This document shows, in pieces, positions 27,717-36,679 of a stretch of 64,000 nucleotides of DNA. The notes under the pieces were generated by a model that was not told the DNA's origin, searched no databases, and worked only from the letters and a program-made list of their open reading frames with translations. A program made the position numbers and the translations under genes. Origin of the DNA: Bin80 sp965261255 (GTDB lineage: Bacteria > Bacteroidota > Rhodothermia > Rhodothermales > Bin80). Numbering within the stretch: position 1 is the stretch's first letter; each line of letters opens with the position of its first letter. The stretch lies in the NCBI GenBank assembly GCA_965261255.1, contig CBDHCQ010000004.1:3542894-3606893 (forward strand), read 5' to 3'.

Positions 27717-29159
27717 ATGAATACCCAAATGTCAGGCCTTAGCACTCTAGACCTGTCCTGCTACATCGCCGGCCGCGCAGTCCAGACCGGCAACTGGTTG
27801 ACGGTGGTCAATCCTTACACGGGTGAGTCGGCGGGGCGCGTCGCCTGTGTGAAACAAAACCATGTGGAGCAGGCCATCGCGGCTGCGTTGCAGTCCGGCC
27901 CGACCCTGTCGCGCTATGCGCGCTCTGAAATCCTCATGAAAGCCCGCACTCTTCTTGAGGAACGCGCCGATTCCTTTGCACAACTGATCACTTTGGAGTC
28001 GGGGCTGTGTATGAGAGAGTCCCGGTACGAAGTGGGACGGTCCAGTGATGTACTGCAATTCGCCGCCATGGAGGCGCTTAAGGATGATGGCCAGGTGTTT
28101 TCCTGTGACATCTCTCCCCAGGGAAAGGCTCGCAAAATCTTCACTCTCCGTGAGCCGCATCAACTGGTAGCGGCCATCACTCCCTTCAACCATCCCTTGA
28201 ATCAGGTCATACATAAACTCGCGCCAGCGATTGCCTGCGGTGCGCCTGCGATCCTCAAGCCTTCCGAAAAGACCCCAATGACGGCCATACGATGTGTGGA
28301 GCTGCTGTACGAGGCAGGTCTGCCGGGATGGATGTTAAGCGTGATTATGGGAGATGTGGAAGAAGTCGCAACCCCCCTCGTGGTTGACCCAAGGGTTGAG
28401 GTGCTTTGCTTTACTGGTAGTGTTGCCATTGGCAAGGAGATTGCCTCCCAGGCGGGATACAAGCGGCTCATTCTGGAGCTTGGAGGCAATTCGCCGCTGA
28501 TTGTGATGGAGGATGCTAATCTGGATCTGGCTGTAAAACTCGCCACGGAAGGATGTTATCGTAATTCAGGACAGCGCTGCACCGCCGTAAAGCGGTTGCT
28601 GATCCATGAGCCTATCGTGAGCAGGTTTACCGAGCAGTTCGTGGAAGCGTCAAAGGCCTACGTCTGCGGCGACCCCACAGCGGATGAGACGCGGGTGGGA
28701 ACCGTAATTGATGAGTCGGCGGCGATTCGCCTCGAAAATGTCGTCGCCCGGGCCACTAGGGACGGGGCAAGAATTCTGCTCGGAGGCCGGCGAAAGGGTG
28801 CTCTGTACGTGCCCACGGTGCTGGCGGATGTGCCGCGGACCACGGAGATGGTCGTCAAGGAATCATTTGGACCACTCGCCCCGATAATGGTCATCAAGGA
28901 CTTGGATGATGCGATTAATCTTGCAAACAGCACAGACTACGGGCTGTCCTCCGGCATTGTAACGGAAAACCTGACCGATGCGCTAAAAGCAGTCAGAGGG
29001 ATTCGGACTGGAACGGTCAACATCAATCAAGTACCCGGCTACAGAATTGAGATGTCTCCTTTTGGGGGCATCAAGGACTCCGGACTTGGGATAAAGGAAG
29101 GGGTCATTGAGGCCATGAAGGGGATGACGGCGGTCAAGACTTTTTCTCTTCCCTGGTAA
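27717..29159 (+). CDS. phnY: Phosphonoacetaldehyde dehydrogenase
   Basis: This NAD(P)-dependent aldehyde dehydrogenase has 480 residues, catalytic Cys288 in NSGQRCTAVKR and general-base Glu254 in LELGGNSPLIV. ITPFNHPLNQVIHKLAPAI and SPFGGIKDSGLGIKEG are also standard. In this setting it would oxidise phosphonoacetaldehyde to phosphonoacetate, the substrate of the adjacent PhnA. phnA, phnY and the flavoprotein gene have 19-bp gaps on either side of phnY, so they should form one transcript. Confidence 0.9.
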   Translation: MNTQMSGLSTLDLSCYIAGRAVQTGNWLTVVNPYTGESAGRVACVKQNHVEQAIAAALQSGPTLSRYARSEILMKARTLLEERADSFAQLITLESGLCMRESRYEVGRSSDVLQFAAMEALKDDGQVFSCDISPQGKARKIFTLREPHQLVAAITPFNHPLNQVIHKLAPAIACGAPAILKPSEKTPMTAIRCVELLYEAGLPGWMLSVIMGDVEEVATPLVVDPRVEVLCFTGSVAIGKEIASQAGYKRLILELGGNSPLIVMEDANLDLAVKLATEGCYRNSGQRCTAVKRLLIHEPIVSRFTEQFVEASKAYVCGDPTADETRVGTVIDESAAIRLENVVARATRDGARILLGGRRKGALYVPTVLADVPRTTEMVVKESFGPLAPIMVIKDLDDAINLANSTDYGLSSGIVTENLTDALKAVRGIRTGTVNINQVPGYRIEMSPFGGIKDSGLGIKEGVIEAMKGMTAVKTFSLPW

Positions 29160-29178
29160 TGCAAACCTACAGATCAAG

Positions 29179-30306
29179 GTGATCGGCAAGGCAGATGTGG
29201 CTGTTATAGGTGGAGGCATTGTCGGACTGGCACATGCCTGGCAGGCCGCTGTCCGCGGCTCGTCAGTCGTTCTTTTTGAGCGGGATGCAATTGCCAAGGG
29301 TGCTTCCGTGCGTAATTTTGGGATGATTCTTCCCCTGGGAGCGGCTCCTGGTGTGACGCATGAGCAAGCGCTCCGGAGCCTGTCCCTATGGAGGCAGCTT
29401 GTATTGGACGCCGGGCTGTGGTACAGAGAGTCGGGAGCGCTGATGCTGGCTTATCATCAGGACGAAATGGACGCCATGTGCGAGCTGGCGGACTCCTACA
29501 TAGGCCACGAGTACCGCTGCACCTTGATGACAGGCAAGGCCATTGCCGCAAAGTATTCTACTGTAAACACTAACGGATTGCTTGGCGGACTATGGTGTCC
29601 AGACGTTTTGCTGGTGGACCCGCGGGAGGTAGTGGCGCGTGTTCCCGCTTGGCTTTCGGAAGAATATGGTGTCATTTTGCGGTATGGAACGGAAGTGCAA
29701 TCGGTTTCATTGCCGCAGATTTCGACACCAAACGAAACCTGGACTGCTGAGCGAACGATTGTCTGTCCCGGAGCTGACTTGGACACATTGTTTCCAGATG
29801 TCTTGTCAGAGGCCTCGCTGACCTATTGCAGGCTCCAGATGTTACGCACCGTTGCGCAGCCAACTGACTGGCGGCTGGGACCAGCAATTCTGGGCGGCCT
29901 TAGTCTGCGGCATTATCCGGTGTTCAAAAGCTGTAAGGCGACCACCACGGTAGCTCGCCGTGTCGCCTTGGACAGCCCCGAATTGGACCGCTGGGGTATC
30001 CACATCATGGCTGTCCAGAACGGACGTAATGAGGTTGTTATCGGTGATTCCCACGAATACAACTCCGCGCCAAAATGGCAGGAACGCCCTGAAATCACCA
30101 CCCTGCTGCTTCAGCAGCTTGCAGGTCTGACTAATCCACCTTCGCTCATGTTGGATCACAAATGGACGGGCGTGTATGTAAAGCATGCGTCAAGGGCTGC
30201 TGTGGTATTGCGACCACAGCCAACCGTCAGGGTGATCACGGGATTGGGTGGATTGGGGATGACCCTCAGCTTAGCCTTGGCGAATGATATATTGACAGCC
30301 TGGTAG
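29179..30306 (+). CDS. FAD-dependent amine oxidoreductase of phosphonate clusters
   Basis: The 375-residue flavoprotein begins at a GTG placed directly before the dinucleotide-binding motif (VAVIGGGIVGLAHA), so no longer start is needed. Its fold is of the D-amino-acid oxidase/glycine oxidase class, ending GLGGLGMTLSLALANDI. It resembles the TIGR03364-type oxidoreductases found in phosphonate gene clusters. A reasonable role is oxidation of aminoethylphosphonate or an N-methylated form to the aldehyde, a third entry into the pathway; this is inference from family and position. Confidence 0.78.
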   Translation: MIGKADVAVIGGGIVGLAHAWQAAVRGSSVVLFERDAIAKGASVRNFGMILPLGAAPGVTHEQALRSLSLWRQLVLDAGLWYRESGALMLAYHQDEMDAMCELADSYIGHEYRCTLMTGKAIAAKYSTVNTNGLLGGLWCPDVLLVDPREVVARVPAWLSEEYGVILRYGTEVQSVSLPQISTPNETWTAERTIVCPGADLDTLFPDVLSEASLTYCRLQMLRTVAQPTDWRLGPAILGGLSLRHYPVFKSCKATTTVARRVALDSPELDRWGIHIMAVQNGRNEVVIGDSHEYNSAPKWQERPEITTLLLQQLAGLTNPPSLMLDHKWTGVYVKHASRAAVVLRPQPTVRVITGLGGLGMTLSLALANDILTAW

Positions 30307-30393
30307 GAGTAATGAGTTGTACCCAGGAATTGGGCTTACATTTCACCTGTGGCAGGCGGTTTCGCCTCGGCTGCCACGCAATACGCTGACTCA

Positions 30394-31686
30394 ATGGACC
30401 AGAATCAATCCGGACGTTTGCGCAGATGGCAGATGATCACGGTCAGCTCTCTTTGCGTTGGGTATGCCGGCTACTACTTGTGCCGCTCCAATTTGTCGGT
30501 GGTTACCCCACTGCTGCTGGAAGAGTTTGGACCCAGCGGGCTGAACAAGGAGATTATTGGACTGATTGCGTCATCCGGGGTGCTGTTCTACGCCGTAGGG
30601 AAGGTGCTCAGTGGGGTCTTGTGCGACTTCGTCGGCGGTCGCAGAACATTCCTATTGGGCATGGTCGGTTCCATCATTGCGACAGTAATGTTTGGGCTTC
30701 TGACTGGGGTAGCTGCCTTTATGATTATCTGGTCACTGAATCGACTGATTCAATCTACGGGCTGGGTGTCGCTCGTCAAGATCACCTCCAATTGGTTTCC
30801 ATTCGGGATGTACGGAACGGTGATGGGTATCTTGAGTCTGAGCTTTCTGTTTGGCGACGTATTGACGCGTCTGTTTCTGGGCAGCTTGATTAGCGCCGGA
30901 ATCGGGTGGCGCGGGGTATTCTTCGCCGCGGCAGGCGGGCTCACAGTCATTGCTATCGGGGCGCAGTTCCTCCTTAAATCCAGTCCAACGGAGATTGGTG
31001 AGGAGGAGCCGGAGGTAAACCCGCAGAATCTCTTCGGATCGGAGGGAAAGCGCAAGCGTCCATCGGACATGGTCATGCTGCTGCGACCACTGCTAAGCAG
31101 TTTCGGCTTTTGGATGGTTGCCACGATTTCACTTGGACTTACGCTGATCCGCGAGACGTTCAACATCTGGACACCCACTTACTTGGCTGAAGTCGCGGGG
31201 TTGTCTGCGGGAAGTGCCGCCACCTACAGCCTCTTGTTTCCATTATTCGGGGGGATTTCCGTACTGGTTTTTGGGCGAATGGCGGATCGGATGGGAGGCG
31301 GCAAAAGGAGTCTTGCAGTCCTAGCGGGTCTGGTACCCCTTGTTGCCATCTTAGGCATCATGGGAAGCATTCGGGAACCCGGCAGTGCTGTAATGCCGTT
31401 AGTCCTGATCTCTGCTGCAGCCATCCTCATGATTGGCCCGTATTCGTTTCTGGCGGGTGTCATTTCTCTTGATTTGGGAGGTAAGGTGGGCAGTTCAACG
31501 ACTGCGGGGCTAGTTGATGCGGCAGGATATCTCGGTGCAATTGCTTCAGGCATCGGCATTGGATCCTTGGCACAACGCGCGGGGTGGGATGCGGCTTTCG
31601 GCTCATTGGCCATCGTTGCGCTGGTCACTGTTGGGGCAACGATAGCCTACTGGCGATTTCAGGAACGTCAGGCCGAGCGTACATAA
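30394..31686 (+). CDS. MFS transporter, organophosphate:phosphate antiporter type
   Basis: About 431 residues from the ATG at 30394 (a GTG at 30349 is also in frame) form a 12-helix major-facilitator protein. YAGYYLCRSNLSVVTPLL at the first helix and VGKVLSGVLCDFVGGRRTFL match the GlpT/UhpT/UhpC branch that exchanges organophosphates for phosphate. Last in the phosphonate run, it is the best candidate for uptake of aminoethylphosphonate or phosphonoacetate. The usual ABC phosphonate importer (phnCDE) is absent from the window. Confidence 0.85.
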   Translation: MDQNQSGRLRRWQMITVSSLCVGYAGYYLCRSNLSVVTPLLLEEFGPSGLNKEIIGLIASSGVLFYAVGKVLSGVLCDFVGGRRTFLLGMVGSIIATVMFGLLTGVAAFMIIWSLNRLIQSTGWVSLVKITSNWFPFGMYGTVMGILSLSFLFGDVLTRLFLGSLISAGIGWRGVFFAAAGGLTVIAIGAQFLLKSSPTEIGEEEPEVNPQNLFGSEGKRKRPSDMVMLLRPLLSSFGFWMVATISLGLTLIRETFNIWTPTYLAEVAGLSAGSAATYSLLFPLFGGISVLVFGRMADRMGGGKRSLAVLAGLVPLVAILGIMGSIREPGSAVMPLVLISAAAILMIGPYSFLAGVISLDLGGKVGSSTTAGLVDAAGYLGAIASGIGIGSLAQRAGWDAAFGSLAIVALVTVGATIAYWRFQERQAERT

Positions 31687-31737
31687 GCATCGCGGGTTAT
31701 ATCCGTTATTGGGTAGGTTTTGAACTGGCCGGGCGGC

Positions 31738-31899
31738 CCTGCTACATTTGCGGTTCATGGTCATATACGACCACGCACGGCGTGCGATCTTCAAGCTCAG
31801 CCGTAGCGTACACACGGTTTCTCCTCACGATCCGTACGGTACCTCCGTAGGCAACTCCAACTCAAAAACTGCCTGATTGTCTAAACCCAGGACAGCCCA
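31738..31899 (-). pseudogene. Detached 3' fragment of a propeller-lipoprotein gene
   Basis: These ~160 bases align, at roughly 85% identity by eye, with 33123-33286, the last ~50 codons of the propeller gene at 33128. The stop codon and YVVVYDHE-type coding are recognisable in the reverse frame, but the rest of the gene is missing. The two copies are in the same orientation and bracket a lipoprotein gene and an IS1595 remnant. Confidence 0.8.
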
Positions 31900-32164
31900 A
31901 TTCATACCCTTAGCCATGTCTATTACCCCGTATGGATACATGAAGTAACGGCGGTGGGCGCCATCGCGGCGCCGATTGGCAATGTGATGCCGTTGCTCAT
32001 GCGCTTTACAAAGTCTGGTGACATGCTACGCGCGGACCTCAGGGTGGGACATCGGGGCGCTTCATGACAACCTACTTCGCGGCCAACGGCACGGTCAATC
32101 AAGCGAGTTGTCAAATTGAACAAATGACCGTCCGTCTCAAACGCATGGACGAATCAGTGGAATC
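31900..32164 (+). other. Non-genic stretch with a short unexplained open frame
   Basis: No complete gene is evident. A forward frame reads IHEVTAVGAIAAPIGNVMPL and then, after a frame break near 32060, an ATG at 32064 opens a 34-codon frame (MTTYFAANGTVNQASCQIEQ and a charged tail) ending at 32168. It looks like a decayed gene, but nothing was recognised. Confidence 0.3.
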
Positions 32165-32698
32165 CTAGTTGTCGGGGCTTCGCGCGTGCTCAGGTGGGAA
32201 GTTGCACTCCGTTCGCCCGGTCAAGTTGCCGTTGCCGTCGTAAGTATTGTTGTACCCTTCCGCAACGGTCAATTCTATTTCCTCGTCGTTGTACACGTCC
32301 GCACCGTTGCACACCGCAATCAAGTCGCCAATGCACCTGCCGAACTCCGTCTCCTTGAAAATATTGGCCGAAGATCCTACTTCGCAGTCAGTAGTCTGTG
32401 CATTCGTCTGGTATTGAATGCCCAAACCTGCAAAGCCGATTCCGAACGCGTCCTCGTCCGATATGGAGCGCCAGCGAATGCCGCTGGGCAAAACTCCGCT
32501 GTCACCCTCTTCACTGGAAGGCAGCACACCGTCATGATGCCTCGAAAGCTGGATCATGCCGTTCGGTGGCAATTGATCAATCAGTTCAGCTATTTCGTCG
32601 CTCGGAGCTTGGCTTATCGAATCTTCAACAGAGTTTGAACAGCCAATGGCAATAAGGGCCATTAAGACCGGGAGCGCAAGAAAGGTAAGATGTTTCAC
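32165..32698 (-). CDS. Hypothetical lipoprotein
   Basis: The 177-residue protein starts with a good lipoprotein signal (LPVLMALIAIGC, Cys20), followed by a polar, acidic mature part with four further cysteines (TDCEV, GRCIGD, AVCNG, TECNF), which may form two disulfides. No domain was recognised. It lies inside a rearranged segment, between a duplicated gene fragment and an IS1595 remnant whose 3' end overlaps its start. Confidence 0.6.
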   Translation of the reverse strand: MKHLTFLALPVLMALIAIGCSNSVEDSISQAPSDEIAELIDQLPPNGMIQLSRHHDGVLPSSEEGDSGVLPSGIRWRSISDEDAFGIGFAGLGIQYQTNAQTTDCEVGSSANIFKETEFGRCIGDLIAVCNGADVYNDEEIELTVAEGYNNTYDGNGNLTGRTECNFPPEHARSPDN

Positions 32699-32699
32699 T

Positions 32700-33043
32700 T
32701 TGGTATAAGGCTAGATTGAAGGAATGAGATGGCTGCACGTACGGAAGCGCTTCCACAAAGTTGCCGCTGACTGGATACAGCCCCCTTGCGATCCCGCCCA
32801 TGAATGCGTCAAAGGTAGCCTTGTAGTTCCTATGGTTGTTCTTCCAGCAACTCTCAGACAGAAATAGCCGCATGCGCTTATTGCTGTAGTGGTGGTGCGT
32901 TCCGAACCACTCCCGCTTGACCTGCGACCAGAAGGACTCAATGCTGTTGACATGCACGTTGCCCTCAACGAATGTGTGTGGTGGATTACGGAGTGCTTGT
33001 GGTCTCTTCCTGCATTCCCGTAGGCGGCGTATTCGTCTAACAT
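32700..33043 (-). pseudogene. IS1595-family (ISXO2-like) transposase remnant, frameshifted
   Basis: Two reverse frames together give the C-terminal half of an IS1595 transposase: DEYAAYGNAGRDHKHSVIHH (DDE region) and then VHVNSIESFWSQVKREWFGT and HHHYSNKRMRLFL. The frames meet in a short TG/CA run at about 32973-32982. Removing one CA restores a continuous reading, HHTFVEGNVHVNSIESFW. The N-terminal zinc-ribbon half is missing, so the element is dead. Inverted repeats were not identified. Confidence 0.82.
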
Positions 33044-33127
33044 TTAGGTGCGTGCCACTGGACGCGCCTGCAGAATATCACAGATTGCGACCGAAATTGG
33101 AGGGGTTGTGCGGACTGAGCAGGCCTG

Positions 33128-34279
33128 CTACATCTGCGGTTCATGGTCATATACGACCACGTACGGCGTGCCATCTTCAAGCTCGGCCTCAGCGAACACA
33201 CGGTTTCCCCTCACGACCCGGACGTTAGTCGTCCGCGGCAACTCAAACTCGAAAACAGCCTGATTGTCTAAACCCAGGACGGTCCATAACACTTCCAGCG
33301 AGTCGGATGCGGGCGTGTTTTTGATCCAGATCTGATTCTTATCACTTATGGTAAAAGTACTGTACGCGGGTTTTGTTTTCGGAACCTCTACCTCACGAAG
33401 AAACAGCTGTCTTGTCGCGTCAGACATTCTTTGTATTCGCTCGTCCAATTCCTGCTGCGTAACTGGAACGGCCTTGTGCCCATAACGAACCGTACGCAAT
33501 AGATCTCCCCCTGCTGAATACACGTCAAAGCTGATAGAATCGCTCCAACCATAATAGAGGGTTCCATCTAGACCAGGTTTCATTGACGAACGACGGGTAA
33601 ATGGTATCAATAATAGGCCGATGCCTGATTCAGTTCTATAGAGTAAATCTCTGGTTACAGGCATTCTTAGTAGTGGTTCACCCACGGGACGCCCGTCTCT
33701 ATCCACAAACTGAGCTATATCATAATCCAGGCCATCTTCGTCCGAACTGAGACTGTAAGACGCCGTGAACCGCATCAGTAGAAGATCATTATTGATTGAA
33801 GTCAGGGCGACAGGTGAGCGGTCGCCTTCGCTGAGGGACTCTATTTCAATGTCATAGGAAAATTGAAATGTTTCAGGCTCAAATACCAAAAGCCGGTCAC
33901 GTCGACCGTCCCATACTAACACAGAGTCTCCCGGTCCTATATCCAGATCTCGGATACTCGCGAACTCTCCTGGACCATTTCCGGGTCGCCCGAATGTGTG
34001 TACACTGTCTCCGCTCTCTGAGAATACGTAGATGACTTGGGCATCGTCGTCGGCGACAAGTAACTGACCATGAGAATTGACGGCAACATCACCTGTGGCT
34101 CCGAACACTATTCCATTATCACCCTCAGCAGCACCAACTCGAAATATCTCAGTCAGCTCAATGCGTTTGACGCCGACTTGCGTCTCTTCTACGTCTGATC
34201 CAGTAGTGCAACCTGCAAAGATTACCACCCCGATGAGGAGCAACACGTCGGGTTTCCAAAATCTTTCAAATCGCATCAT
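33128..34279 (-). CDS. Six-bladed beta-propeller lipoprotein
   Basis: The 383-residue protein has a lipoprotein signal ending FAGC (Cys24) and repeated blade motifs such as GDVAVNSHGQLLVADDDAQ, IYVFSESGDSVHTFGRPGNG and LLVFEPETFQFSYDIEI, including the phrase FGRPGNGPGEFASIRDLDI typical of Bacteroidota 6-bladed propellers. Such proteins are anchored to the outer membrane and probably bind ligands or proteins. Its 3' end has been copied to 31738-31899. Two more propeller lipoproteins lie at 37573 and 39179. Confidence 0.82.
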   Translation of the reverse strand: MMRFERFWKPDVLLLIGVVIFAGCTTGSDVEETQVGVKRIELTEIFRVGAAEGDNGIVFGATGDVAVNSHGQLLVADDDAQVIYVFSESGDSVHTFGRPGNGPGEFASIRDLDIGPGDSVLVWDGRRDRLLVFEPETFQFSYDIEIESLSEGDRSPVALTSINNDLLLMRFTASYSLSSDEDGLDYDIAQFVDRDGRPVGEPLLRMPVTRDLLYRTESGIGLLLIPFTRRSSMKPGLDGTLYYGWSDSISFDVYSAGGDLLRTVRYGHKAVPVTQQELDERIQRMSDATRQLFLREVEVPKTKPAYSTFTISDKNQIWIKNTPASDSLEVLWTVLGLDNQAVFEFELPRTTNVRVVRGNRVFAEAELEDGTPYVVVYDHEPQM

Positions 34280-34466
34280 GCTGATGGTTCACAGCTAAAA
34301 ACAAATTGGCCACGGAGATTATGTCTTCAACAATTGACGGCTATATCTTCGCGTCTCCCCCACAGTCTAATGGCTATTTGCCGCCGGATGTCAGCTGCCC
34401 TTGTTTGACGTTATTTTGCAATCGTCACAATCCGCGCGTCTGCAATAAATCTCTTCTGAGGTAGGC

Positions 34467-35045
34467 TTATGAATTCCTTCGTTTCTTGGCTAGTTCCTTC
34501 ATATGTAGAATGAAGTCACCCTGCTGATTCAAAGGTACTTCTCGATCTATAGATCTTTCTGGACGCTGGGAGACCTGATCAACCAAATCAGCCTCTGATA
34601 TCTGGACCGTGCGAATTTCAACCAAGGCATCATAAACATGCACCTGATAATGATTAAGTGCCTGTTCATCCCACTTTGACGAAGAAAGTGTTAAATCCCC
34701 GTAAAAGGTTATGTCATTTTCGCCCAACACGCCACCCACGGAAGGAGAGTTTTTATCACTTATTGCAAATACTTCACCTGGCGAAGAAATGACTCGGACA
34801 GTTGGCCCAGCCAATGTTACTTTGCGGAGTCCTCCATCCTCAAATCGTTCAATTAAAACCCCCTTCTCCCCAAATACCGTGATTGTGGCTTCCTGTTGAA
34901 TGAGCGCATTGTTCTCTTCAGAAAGCTCGTCTAACGTATCCTGCGCAGAAGCTGTAGTGCATACAAATGCAAACATAAGTAGCGCTATAAATGAGCCTCT
35001 TGCGATGCCATTCTCAGAGGTTGGCGTCAGGTGGTTTGGTTGCAT
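34467..35045 (-). CDS. Hypothetical exported protein
   Basis: The 192-residue product has an N-terminal hydrophobic segment (GSFIALLMFAFVCTTASAQD) ending in a plausible signal-peptidase I site. The mature part is mostly predicted beta-strand (ATITVFGEKGVLIERFEDGG) with a charged C-terminus ending KKRRNS. No family was recognised. The 187-bp gap to the propeller gene downstream shows no hairpin. Confidence 0.6.
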   Translation of the reverse strand: MQPNHLTPTSENGIARGSFIALLMFAFVCTTASAQDTLDELSEENNALIQQEATITVFGEKGVLIERFEDGGLRKVTLAGPTVRVISSPGEVFAISDKNSPSVGGVLGENDITFYGDLTLSSSKWDEQALNHYQVHVYDALVEIRTVQISEADLVDQVSQRPERSIDREVPLNQQGDFILHMKELAKKRRNS

Positions 35046-35260
35046 GATCTTGGTTTATAGTCTTGGAGTTCGTGAGAGCAACAATGCTAAGGGCACAATG
35101 ATCCGCAGGAGACCGTACACCAGCCGCCAATATTAGGATCACGTTGCGGGAGATATACAAAAGGGCCAGATCGTACGATGCTGACCCCTGGAATCAAAAA
35201 GCTTGGCTTACACATATGGGCATGCAACCCGCCCCGGTAATAAAAGAGGCGGTTTCCCGG

Positions 35261-35497
35261 TCACGCCGTTACCGTTTCTACAAGAAGACGGTTGAGGCGA
35301 GGCGCCGAGCGGTCGTTCGTGCCCGCAAGAGAATCCTCGAAGAATGCAATGAAGGCAGAGCGCTCTATCGGATTCGACTCGAAAGATTCCAAGGCAGAAA
35401 TGAATTTTTTCCAGAGTGGCTCTTCAATCTGGCCAGCCAGATATTGTGCAAAAAGATGCACCATCGGGTTTGAGTTCTTGACTTTCTTGTTTGGCAT
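35261..35497 (-). CDS. Possible small helical protein
   Basis: This 78-codon reverse frame reads as a plausible amphipathic helical protein (MVHLFAQYLAGQIEEPLWKK, then SAFIAFFEDSLAG). A longer forward frame (35144-35473) overlaps it but is arginine-rich in the manner of a shadow frame. No family was recognised, and the gene may not be real. Confidence 0.3.
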   Translation of the reverse strand: MPNKKVKNSNPMVHLFAQYLAGQIEEPLWKKFISALESFESNPIERSAFIAFFEDSLAGTNDRSAPRLNRLLVETVTA

Positions 35498-35628
35498 AGT
35501 ATCGGTTCAGCTCGGTGTCTGCAGTATGTACGGCAAAAATCGGGCCAAAGTTACGTTTTATGTTCAAGAGGTTGACCTACTTACACAAAACAGGGCGGAT
35601 ATACGCAATTAATGTGGCGATGGCATCC

Positions 35629-36558
35629 TCAAAAGGGAGGTTCAAACCCGGCTTTGCCCTCTTCAAGGGTCAATCCGTAACCACTTAAACAGAGTGCTAG
35701 GGTGTGTCGCCATGTCTTGTATCGCCGTAGATACTCGCGTGGCATCGATGCCAGGTCACAGCCGAGTTTTTGCGCCATGAGGTTGAGAGCGTCATCCCGC
35801 GTCATGGCTACAAACCGGCCTCTGTTGAAATGAAAGGCCTGCGATACGAAACGACCCACCCCGGTAGAGACAAGTTGCTCAGCAAACCTTGTCGGGTCAT
35901 GCAACCAAAGTAAGGGGGTCAGTGTGATGCAGGTTGGGATTCCAGCCGAGGCCGCTGCGATGATTGCTTCCAGCCGTCGGTGGGTGCCGGGGCACTTTGG
36001 TTCGAATGTGTGCCGCACAGATTCATCATCCGTCGTAACCGTCATGTTGATCTGTACGCTGCCCCCGTTATCAACAATAGTCTGATAGAGATCCAAATCG
36101 CGGACCACATCCGGGCCGCGTGTTTGAACCACTAATTTAGGACGCGGCTTGCGGTCGGAATTCGTTTCTGCGGTTGCAGTCTTTCCCGCCAGTACCTCCA
36201 GGATTGCACGGGTGAGTTCCAGCTTTCGCTCAAGAGGTTGGTAGGGATCCGTGACACTGCTCATGTAAATCCGTTTTCCGTCCAGACAGTGAGCATTGCG
36301 GCGGAGTTTACGGTTGAGGTTCTCCGCTGCATTCTCCTTAACACGGACCCAGTAACCCCAGTTATCCCGGTGGTATGGACTTCTGGAGAAGAATGCAGCG
36401 TAGCAGTATGTGCAGCCAAAGGCACAACCGGAGTATGGATTGAGGGAATAATCGTAGGCTTCTATGAAGCCGGTTGCCCGTGTCAAAACGTTTGAAGTAT
36501 TGCCATAGGTGATGTCGTCCAACTGCCCTAAGCGTTGAGGTTTGAATTGGGCGTTCAT
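35629..36558 (-). CDS. Radical SAM protein, Rv2578c/PA0069 type
   Basis: The 309-residue protein carries the radical SAM cluster motif as CAFGCTYC (C-x3-C-x2-C) in SLNPYSGCAFGCTYCYAAFF, plus YMSSVTDPYQPLERKLELTR and QINMTVTTDDE, which match the Rv2578c/PA0069 family related to spore photoproduct lyase. The substrate of this family is not established. Length and motifs appear intact. It is surrounded by degraded genes but shows no damage itself. Confidence 0.85.
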   Translation of the reverse strand: MNAQFKPQRLGQLDDITYGNTSNVLTRATGFIEAYDYSLNPYSGCAFGCTYCYAAFFSRSPYHRDNWGYWVRVKENAAENLNRKLRRNAHCLDGKRIYMSSVTDPYQPLERKLELTRAILEVLAGKTATAETNSDRKPRPKLVVQTRGPDVVRDLDLYQTIVDNGGSVQINMTVTTDDESVRHTFEPKCPGTHRRLEAIIAAASAGIPTCITLTPLLWLHDPTRFAEQLVSTGVGRFVSQAFHFNRGRFVAMTRDDALNLMAQKLGCDLASMPREYLRRYKTWRHTLALCLSGYGLTLEEGKAGFEPPF

Positions 36559-36679
36559 CGGAGTGGTTCATACTCAGGTGAGCAGATTGGCGGAGGCAGA
36601 CGAGGTATCCAAGTGCCCCCCGATACCAGTGAAGATATGCACAGGCTGCAGCATGTATGGGGCCGAGGGGCAGAGTGGC

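Noticed and set aside
35144..35473. 109-codon forward frame rich in Arg
   Set aside because: It overlaps a more protein-like reverse frame and has shadow composition; neither could be tied to a family.
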